The notes under the pieces are model-generated. The model did no database searches. It worked only from the letters and a program-made list of their open reading frames with translations, and was not told the origin of the DNA. DNA of 64,000 nucleotides from Maricaulis sp. (GTDB lineage Bacteria; Pseudomonadota; Alphaproteobacteria; Caulobacterales; Maricaulaceae): the NCBI RefSeq assembly GCF_030149425.1, contig NZ_JASBRQ010000005.1, forward strand, positions 16,102 to 80,101, given 5' to 3'. The position numbers and the translations under genes are program-made. Positions within the stretch are counted from its first letter, which is position 1. Each line of letters starts with the position of its first letter. Shown here one piece after another: positions 57,583 through 64,000 of this stretch.

Positions 57583-57879
57583 ATGAAAGCCGAAAAGAAA
57601 CTCGCCGCCGTTGCTGCATCCGCCCTGGCCATGTCGCTGGCATCCGCCGCTGCACACGCCACGACCACTACAGCTGCAGTTGAAGACGTCGAGCAGTGCT
57701 ATGGCATCTCGCTGGCTGGCGAGAATGACTGTGCTGCGGGTCCGGGTACGTCCTGCGCCGGTACGTCCACGGTCGACTATCAGGGCAATGCCTGGACCTA
57801 TGTCCCGGAAGGGACATGCGAGAGCATCCAGACGCCCTATGGTAACGGTTCGCTGACGCCGGTAGAGCGCGGCGAATAA
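57583..57879 (+). CDS. bufA: Bufferin-type RiPP precursor (DUF2282)
   Basis: A 98-residue protein: signal peptide (residues 1-26, cut after AHA), then a mature part with four cysteines at residues 39, 50, 58 and 79. The pattern [19 protein letters not shown] and YVPEGTCES is that of DUF2282, the bufferin 1 family, whose cysteines are changed by an MNIO enzyme into copper-binding heterocycles. Between the second and third cysteine there are seven residues, one more than the spacing I recall for most members. The C-terminus extends about 18 residues past the last cysteine. AAGGAG precedes the ATG. First gene of the operon. Confidence 0.92.
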   Translation: MKAEKKLAAVAASALAMSLASAAAHATTTTAAVEDVEQCYGISLAGENDCAAGPGTSCAGTSTVDYQGNAWTYVPEGTCESIQTPYGNGSLTPVERGE

Positions 57880-57934
57880 GCCAGATCTGATGCGCGGCCG
57901 GTCGAGTGCCGGCTGCGCACCCAGGCTTCTGATC

Positions 57935-58804
57935 ATGCCCGTTCCCGATACATCCTCCGCAGTCCCCGCGGCCGCCGCCGGTATCGGCCTCAAGCCGGAC
58001 CATTTCCGGTCCGTTCTGGAGGCGAAAACGGACGGGCTTTGGGTCGAGGTGCATCCGGAAAACTACATGGAAGAAGGCGGGCCGCGCCTGAACTGGCTGG
58101 AGGCGATCCGCAAGGACAAACCGGTCTCTTTCCACGGCGTTGGCATGTCGCTGGGTGGTTTTGAACCGCTCGACCCGGACCATCTCAAGCGCTGGAAGGC
58201 GCTGGTCGAGCGCTTCGAGCCCATCCGCGTGTCCGAACACCTGGCCTGGTCGGCCCATGCCGGTACCTATTTCAACGATCTTCTGCCAACACCGATGACG
58301 CAGGCGGCACTCGATCATTTCTGTGCTCATGTCGACGCCATGCAGAGCGCGCTGGGGCGGCAGGTCCTGGTTGAAAACCCGTCGCGCTATCTGCCGATGC
58401 ATGACGATATTCCAGAGGTCGACTTCCTGGCCGAGACCGTGCGCCGGACCGGCTGCGGGCTCTTGCTCGACGTCAATAATGTCTTCGTCTCTGCCCATAA
58501 TCTCGGCTTTGATGCGCGCGCCTATCTCGACGCCGTCCCGGCCGAGGCGATCGGCGAAATTCATCTGGCCGGCCACGAGGAAGACCAGGCACTCGGCGGT
58601 GAGTTACTGGTGGATACTCATGGCGCGCCGGTGACCGGGGATGTCTGGGCGCTTTATCGCTATCTGATCGAGCGTGTTGGACCGCGCCCGACCCTGATTG
58701 AACACGACACCAACCTGCCAGCTTTTGAAGCCCTGATGGCTGAGCGCGATGCGGCGCAGGCTATCCTCGACGCACACCGTATCCGCGAGGGTGCTCATGT
58801 CTGA
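57935..58804 (+). CDS. bufB: MNIO modifying enzyme (DUF692), bufferin maturase
   Basis: A 289-residue TIM-barrel enzyme of DUF692, the multinuclear non-haem iron oxidative family. Likely metal ligands, seen as conserved acids and histidines in the expected places: HPEN (His40, Glu42, Asn43), His67 in SFHGVG, Glu101-His102, Glu147-Asn148, Asp179 and Asn182 in LDVNN, His210 and His214 in EIHLAGHEE, Asp227-x-His229 and Glu256. It is expected to oxidise cysteines of the precursor. I start at 57935; an open frame from 57890 is less likely. It overlaps the next gene by 8 bases. Confidence 0.93.
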   Translation: MPVPDTSSAVPAAAAGIGLKPDHFRSVLEAKTDGLWVEVHPENYMEEGGPRLNWLEAIRKDKPVSFHGVGMSLGGFEPLDPDHLKRWKALVERFEPIRVSEHLAWSAHAGTYFNDLLPTPMTQAALDHFCAHVDAMQSALGRQVLVENPSRYLPMHDDIPEVDFLAETVRRTGCGLLLDVNNVFVSAHNLGFDARAYLDAVPAEAIGEIHLAGHEEDQALGGELLVDTHGAPVTGDVWALYRYLIERVGPRPTLIEHDTNLPAFEALMAERDAAQAILDAHRIREGAHV

Positions 58805-59561
58805 GACATTCTACCAGGATTGGTCGGCAGCCCTGCGCAGTGGTGATGCCAAGCGTTTGCAGCTCTATTTGGCCGATGACTCTGCTCGCCGCCGCTTTGC
58901 CGTCTACCGCAATAATGTCGTCAGCGCTGCGATCGAAGCCCTGCGGGCGGGCTATCCGGTGGTCAATCAGCTGGTGGGTGACAGCTTCTTCTCGCCCATG
59001 GCCAAACTCTATTGGGACGAGCATCCGCCGCAGACCCGCTCCATGACGCTCTACGGGTCCTGTTTCGCTGACCATATTGCCGCTTATGGCCCGGCCGCCG
59101 AGCTGGGTTATCTGCCCGAGATCGCCCGGCTCGACCGGGCTTGGCTGGAGACGCATCATGCCGGTGAGGCAGAGGTGCTGACCGGTGCCACGGTTTCAGC
59201 GCTCGACCCGCAGGCCCTGCCCAGCCTTGCCCCGGGCCTGCACCCGTCGGTCCGCGCGGTGACCCTGTCCTGGCCGGTTTACGATATCTGGGCCGCCCAC
59301 CGTGCGGCCCGCCCGCTGGGCGAGACCGCGCTTGAACCGGCTGCTCAGCATGTCCTCCTCTGGCGTCATCAGGGCCAGATCGGGCACGCCGTTCTGAGTC
59401 CCGCCCACCATGCCTTCCTTGGCGCGCTGGGGGCGGGGTCGAGCCTGGAGCAGGCCGTCAGCGCAGCTTCCAGCCTGGGTGAAGATGATGATCCGGCAGG
59501 GTTTTTCGGACACGCCCTGTCGCATGGCCTGCTCGCGGCGCCAGCGTTGCAACACACATAG
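58797..59561 (+). CDS. bufC: DUF2063-family MNIO partner protein
   Basis: A 254-residue protein of DUF2063, the usual partner of DUF692 enzymes. It has the family N-terminus (RRRFAVYRNNVVSAAIEALRAGYPVV) and YGSCFADHIAAYGP. Partners in this family help recruit the precursor to the enzyme. It begins with ATG at 58797, inside the end of the MNIO gene, so both are translated together. Confidence 0.9.
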   Translation: MSETFYQDWSAALRSGDAKRLQLYLADDSARRRFAVYRNNVVSAAIEALRAGYPVVNQLVGDSFFSPMAKLYWDEHPPQTRSMTLYGSCFADHIAAYGPAAELGYLPEIARLDRAWLETHHAGEAEVLTGATVSALDPQALPSLAPGLHPSVRAVTLSWPVYDIWAAHRAARPLGETALEPAAQHVLLWRHQGQIGHAVLSPAHHAFLGALGAGSSLEQAVSAASSLGEDDDPAGFFGHALSHGLLAAPALQHT

Positions 59562-59572
59562 GACGGTCCACC

Positions 59573-60112
59573 ATGATGGCTTTGGTCAATACGCTGCACA
59601 CGCTTTATGAGCGCTATTTCGCCGGTTTCCGCGCCGTCATGGGGGGCTCGCTGCTGCAATTGCTGGCGCGACTGACACTGGCCGGCGTGTTCTGGCGCTC
59701 GCTTCTGACCAAGGTGGAGACGGCCAAGCTCTTCACCTACACCGAATACATCAATGATTTCCCGGTCGAGCGGGCGCGCATGCGGGTGCCCGAATTGCCG
59801 CTGGAGATGAAGCCGGCCACGCTGCACCAGTTCAACAATGATTTCGCCCTGCCGCTTATCCCCGGAGATGTCGCAGCCTGGATGGCGACGCTGGGTGAGT
59901 TTGTCCTGCCCATCCTCCTGGTTGTTGGCTTGTTCACCCGGTTTGCCGCGCTCGGCCTGTTGCTCATGACACTGGTGATCCAGCTTTTCATCTTCCCCGA
60001 GGCCTGGTGGGGCACGCATGCGCTGTGGGCGGTGATGGCGATTTATCTGGTCGCGCACGGCCCCGGACGGTTGTCGTTGGATCACAGTTTCGGAAATAGA
60101 TTCGCCCGCTAG
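59573..60112 (+). CDS. DoxX-family membrane protein, bufferin operon (first)
   Basis: A 179-residue DoxX-like protein with four membrane helices (LLARLTLAGVFWRSLLTK, then VLPILLVVGLFTRFAALGLL and a further two). DoxX genes are frequent in bufferin and gold-induced loci. A long extracytoplasmic insertion (EYINDFPVERARMRVPELP) follows the first helix. It follows bufC by 11 bp, in the same transcript. AGGA and a double ATG mark the start. Confidence 0.9.
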   Translation: MMALVNTLHTLYERYFAGFRAVMGGSLLQLLARLTLAGVFWRSLLTKVETAKLFTYTEYINDFPVERARMRVPELPLEMKPATLHQFNNDFALPLIPGDVAAWMATLGEFVLPILLVVGLFTRFAALGLLLMTLVIQLFIFPEAWWGTHALWAVMAIYLVAHGPGRLSLDHSFGNRFAR

Positions 60113-60184
60113 GCGTCCGCGATTGCATCTCGCTCTGGCGCGGGCCATGGTCGCCCCGGTCCTTGAAAACCGGGGGGTTAGACC

Positions 60185-60613
60185 ATGACGCAGGCGCCCA
60201 TATCGCGCGGCGGTGATCGTTTTATGCCGGACTGGGTCCTCGGCCTGGTCATCCGTCTGTCGATTGTGCCGGGTTTATGGATCTGGGGCCGTGCCAATGC
60301 GGCTGCATGGCCGGGTGTCTCGCCGGAAATCGTCCTAGCAGCAGAGTATTGGGGCATCCCGCTGGTTCCCGCTCCACTCCTGGCCCAGATCGCTGTCTGG
60401 GGCGCTCATCTGGTTGCGCTGATGCTGGCGGTCGGTTTCCTGACCCGGCTGGTGGGCCTGGTTCTGCTGGTATTCTCCCTCGCCTACCTGTTGTGGATCG
60501 TGCCGGAGAGCTGGGTGTCGGTTTCGGTTTTCGCCGCCGTGGCCTTCTACCTCTTTGCCCGCGGTAGCGGGGCGCTTTCCGTCGACGGGGCACTGGCAGC
60601 CACAACGCGCTAG
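60185..60613 (+). CDS. DoxX-like membrane protein, bufferin operon (second)
   Basis: A 142-residue four-helix protein of DoxX type: LVIRLSIVPGLWIWGRAN, AVWGAHLVALMLAVGFLTRLVGL and LVFSLAYLLWIVPESW. It is clearly different from the first DoxX gene but shares the GFLTRLVGL versus GLFTRFAAL segment. GGGGGG precedes the ATG, 72 bp after the first gene, so it probably belongs to the same transcript. A second DoxX is unusual for such operons as I know them. Confidence 0.8.
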   Translation: MTQAPISRGGDRFMPDWVLGLVIRLSIVPGLWIWGRANAAAWPGVSPEIVLAAEYWGIPLVPAPLLAQIAVWGAHLVALMLAVGFLTRLVGLVLLVFSLAYLLWIVPESWVSVSVFAAVAFYLFARGSGALSVDGALAATTR

Positions 60614-60696
60614 CGGCGCATTTGCGTCTGGCAAAAACTCCCCGTATCCAGTTCTATGATCTGACCGATTCCCGGCAGTGAGAGGCGGCGTCCGCG

Positions 60697-62079
60697 ATGT
60701 CCCCGGAACTGGAACAAAAGCTCAAACGCGCCCTGGCCGGCAAAGCCGCCGTGGAAATGGGCCAATTCCAATTCCTCAATCTCGAGCTGATCCGTGAGCG
60801 TGCCGGCAAGGACTGGCCCAATGTGCGCGCCAAGACCTACCAGGTGTCCGAGCATTTCATCGAAAAGCGTCTCGATGATGACGATGTGATGATCCGCGTC
60901 CGTGGCGGCTTCCTGATCATTTTCAGCCTTATCGGCGGCATCGAGGCGGAAGCCCGGGTGGGCGAGATTGCCGATGAGCTCAATGAATTCTTCCTTGGCA
61001 AGCAGGAGTATGAGCGGCTGAAGATCGAAGGTGAGGCGCGCCGGGTGCCGACCAGCGAATTCCTCACCCTGATGGCCGAGAACCAGCCCGAGGACATGCC
61101 CGAGCTGGAAGAGGAAGCCGAGCCGGAGCGCGAGAGCGGGGCGGCGGACGAAGAAAAACGCTCCGCCGGCTGGAAAAAGACAGGCCCTGCCGGTCCGCGC
61201 GGCGCCAAGGGCGGGCATTGGGAAAAGGCCGAACATGACAACCCGCTGGCCGCCGAGCGGGCACCGGAATGGCCCGAGAGCGCGTTCAAGGAAAAGGACG
61301 GCGTCTGGGACGATGTCGTCTTCCAGCCGGTCTGGGACGCCCGCAAGCAGACGCTGGGACACCATTTGTGCAGTGCGCGCCGTATCGTCGATGGCCGCGT
61401 GCTCTACGGCACGGATACGCTGATGGGGCAGGACAGCGAGGTGCTGATCCGCATGCTCGACCGTTCGGTTGCCCTGGCTGCCCAGCGCGGTTTCCAGCAA
61501 TTGCATGCCAAGGGTTCAAGCTGCCCGATCATCGTGCCGGTGCATTACGACACCCTGGCCACCGTGTCCCAGCGCATGGATTATTTCGCCATCCTGCAAA
61601 GCGTGCCCAAACACATCCGCCGCTTTTTCTTCCTCAAGGTCGACGATATCCCGGACGGTGCGCCGCTGGCGCAAATGCAGGAGCTGTTCCGCTCCATGAT
61701 GCATTTCGGTTCCAACATCCTGGCCGATCTCAAATTCGGTCCGAAATGGGATGTGAAACGCTTCGAGGGCTGCGGCGTGGGCCTGTTCGGTTCGGCGCTG
61801 CCGGTCTCGGTGCGCGCGGCCGAGCCGTCCGACGCCACGGTGATGGCCCTGATGGACATGGTGGGGTCGGCCCGTTCGCTGAATACGGAGACCTATCTCA
61901 CCGGGGTGGCGAATCTCGACCTGCTCAATGCGGCGGTTTCGACCGGCATCCGCCTCATGGCCGGCGATGCCATAGCTCCGGCGCGAGCTTTGCCCGCTCC
62001 GGCACAGACGCTGGATTTCGCTTCAATCGCCAGCCGTCACAGGTCTGACGGCGATGAGAGTAATATCGTTAGGATTTAG
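60697..62079 (+). CDS. Degenerate EAL-like protein, unknown function
   Basis: A 460-residue cytosolic protein. Residues 1-110 are a helical segment of unknown kind; 110-205 are charged and disordered-like. The C-terminal 250 residues have a faint EAL shape: FQPVWDARKQTLG (where EAL has QPIxD...) at the start and TGVANLDLLNAAVSTGIRLMAGDAI at the end (where EAL has the GVE and G-x-Q-G end), but the catalytic Glu, Asp and Lys are not present. A c-di-GMP phosphodiesterase is therefore unlikely; a binding or regulatory role is possible. Upstream of sucC on the same strand. Confidence 0.6.
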   Translation: MSPELEQKLKRALAGKAAVEMGQFQFLNLELIRERAGKDWPNVRAKTYQVSEHFIEKRLDDDDVMIRVRGGFLIIFSLIGGIEAEARVGEIADELNEFFLGKQEYERLKIEGEARRVPTSEFLTLMAENQPEDMPELEEEAEPERESGAADEEKRSAGWKKTGPAGPRGAKGGHWEKAEHDNPLAAERAPEWPESAFKEKDGVWDDVVFQPVWDARKQTLGHHLCSARRIVDGRVLYGTDTLMGQDSEVLIRMLDRSVALAAQRGFQQLHAKGSSCPIIVPVHYDTLATVSQRMDYFAILQSVPKHIRRFFFLKVDDIPDGAPLAQMQELFRSMMHFGSNILADLKFGPKWDVKRFEGCGVGLFGSALPVSVRAAEPSDATVMALMDMVGSARSLNTETYLTGVANLDLLNAAVSTGIRLMAGDAIAPARALPAPAQTLDFASIASRHRSDGDESNIVRI

Positions 62080-62104
62080 TCCTAAAGGCTAAGGCGCGAA
62101 GGCG

Positions 62105-62132
62105 TTGCTTGCGCGATGCCGGGTGTTATAAG
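62105..62132 (+). promoter_or_regulatory. Candidate sucCD promoter
   Basis: TTGCTT at 62105-62110, 16 bp spacer, TATAAG at 62127-62132. It lies in the 105 bp between the degenerate EAL gene and sucC, about 50 bp before the start codon. The -10 element matches five of six. Confidence 0.5.
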
Positions 62133-62184
62133 GCGAGTCCATTCTGGCCATCCTTTCGCTCATTCCTCCCGCGAGGCCCATTAC

Positions 62185-63383
<1,199 letters not shown>

Positions 63384-63384
<1 letters not shown>

Positions 63385-64000
63385 TGTCGATCATCGTCAA
63401 TAAAGACACCAAGATCATCGTCCAGGGTCTGACCGGCAAGACCGGCACCTTCCACACGGAACAGGCGCTCGAGTACTACGGCACCAAGATGGTCGCCGGC
63501 GTGCACCCGAAGAAGGGCGGTTCGACCTGGTCATCCGGCCTGGAAAGCGCGGCCGAGCTGCCGATCTACACCTCTGTCGGTGAAGCCAAGGAGGCCACCG
63601 GCGCAACGGCGTCCGTGATCTATGTCCCGCCGGCCGGTGCCGGTGCGGCCATCATCGAGGCCATCGAGGCGGAAATCCCGTTCATTTCCTGCATCACCGA
63701 GGGCATTCCGGTGATGGATATGGTCAAGGTCAAGGCCAAGCTGGAGAAGTCCAACTCCATGCTGCTCGGCCCGAACTGCCCCGGCATCCTGACGCCGGAA
63801 GAATGCAAGATCGGCATCATGCCGGGCTCCATCTTCAAGAAGGGCTCCGTCGGCGTCGTATCGCGCTCGGGTACGCTGACCTATGAAGCCGTGTTCCAGA
63901 CCACTGCGGAAGGCCTCGGCCAGACCACGGCTGTCGGCATTGGCGGCGACCCGGTCAAGGGCACCGAGTTCATCGACGTGCTGGAGAAATTCCTCGCCGA
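63384..64000 (+). CDS. sucD: Succinyl-CoA ligase alpha subunit (cut by window edge)
   Basis: The first 205 codons of Suc[22 protein letters not shown], then [24 protein letters not shown], the CoA-binding Rossmann domain, and [18 protein letters not shown]. The phosphohistidine site lies beyond the right edge of the window, where the frame is still open. It overlaps the sucC stop by one base. Confidence 0.97.

Overview
The window is a 64 kb stretch of GC-rich, gene-dense chromosome from an alphaproteobacterium. The gene content (RegB/RegA with an SCO protein, ccm genes, mtaB-ftsY-yciB, sdhCDAB, zapE, mdh and sucCD, a DUF2282/MNIO bufferin locus, many exported lipoproteins and a TonB receptor) fits the Caulobacter/Maricaulis/Hyphomonas branch, with a marine Maricaulis-like organism my best guess. 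That placement is inference from gene content; no rRNA or tRNA gene was seen. I saw no insertion sequence, prophage, CRISPR array or origin.

Layout. 1-8.4 kb: envelope and housekeeping genes (lipoproteins, CPA1 antiporter, PBP1A-type synthase, PhaZ). 7.7-10.4 kb: an SCO copper chaperone divergent from the RegB-RegA redox two-component pair. 11.3-18.2 kb: aconitase, then a cytochrome c maturation locus (ccmA-ccmB, an opposite-strand DUF5694 gene, ccmC-ccmD-ccmG). 18.2-22.7 kb: a MarR regulator with a lysine-rich tail, yciB, an EamA transporter, ftsY and mtaB. 22.9-30.8 kb: a TonB-dependent receptor, two exported metallopeptidases (DUF885 and M61) and a tandem SDR pair. 31.1-34.4 kb: sdhCDAB with a strong terminator. 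36.3-37.8 kb: a compact arsenic operon (arsR-arsC-aquaglyceroporin). 38.0-41.6 kb: a large trypsin-like autotransporter. 42-53 kb: mmsA, STAS-like small proteins, an iron alcohol dehydrogenase, zapE, an S41-like protein, an O-methyltransferase, LysR and mdh. 53-57.4 kb: TspO-like, UspA, LytTR/DUF2306 and a PhoD-like lipoprotein. 57.6-60.6 kb: a bufferin operon. 60.7-64 kb: a degenerate EAL-like protein and sucC-sucD, the latter cut by the window edge.

The most distinctive system is the bufferin locus: a small secreted cysteine-rich precursor (DUF2282), an MNIO modifying enzyme (DUF692), its DUF2063 partner and two consecutive DoxX-family membrane proteins. By family knowledge such loci make a ribosomal peptide whose cysteines are converted to copper-binding heterocycles in response to metal stress. 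The second DoxX gene, a cysteine spacing I recall as slightly different from the family, and a perfect 10-bp inverted repeat just upstream are the features to check. Energy metabolism is a second theme: aconitase, succinate dehydrogenase, malate dehydrogenase, succinyl-CoA ligase, cytochrome c maturation and the RegBA/SCO redox system all lie here.
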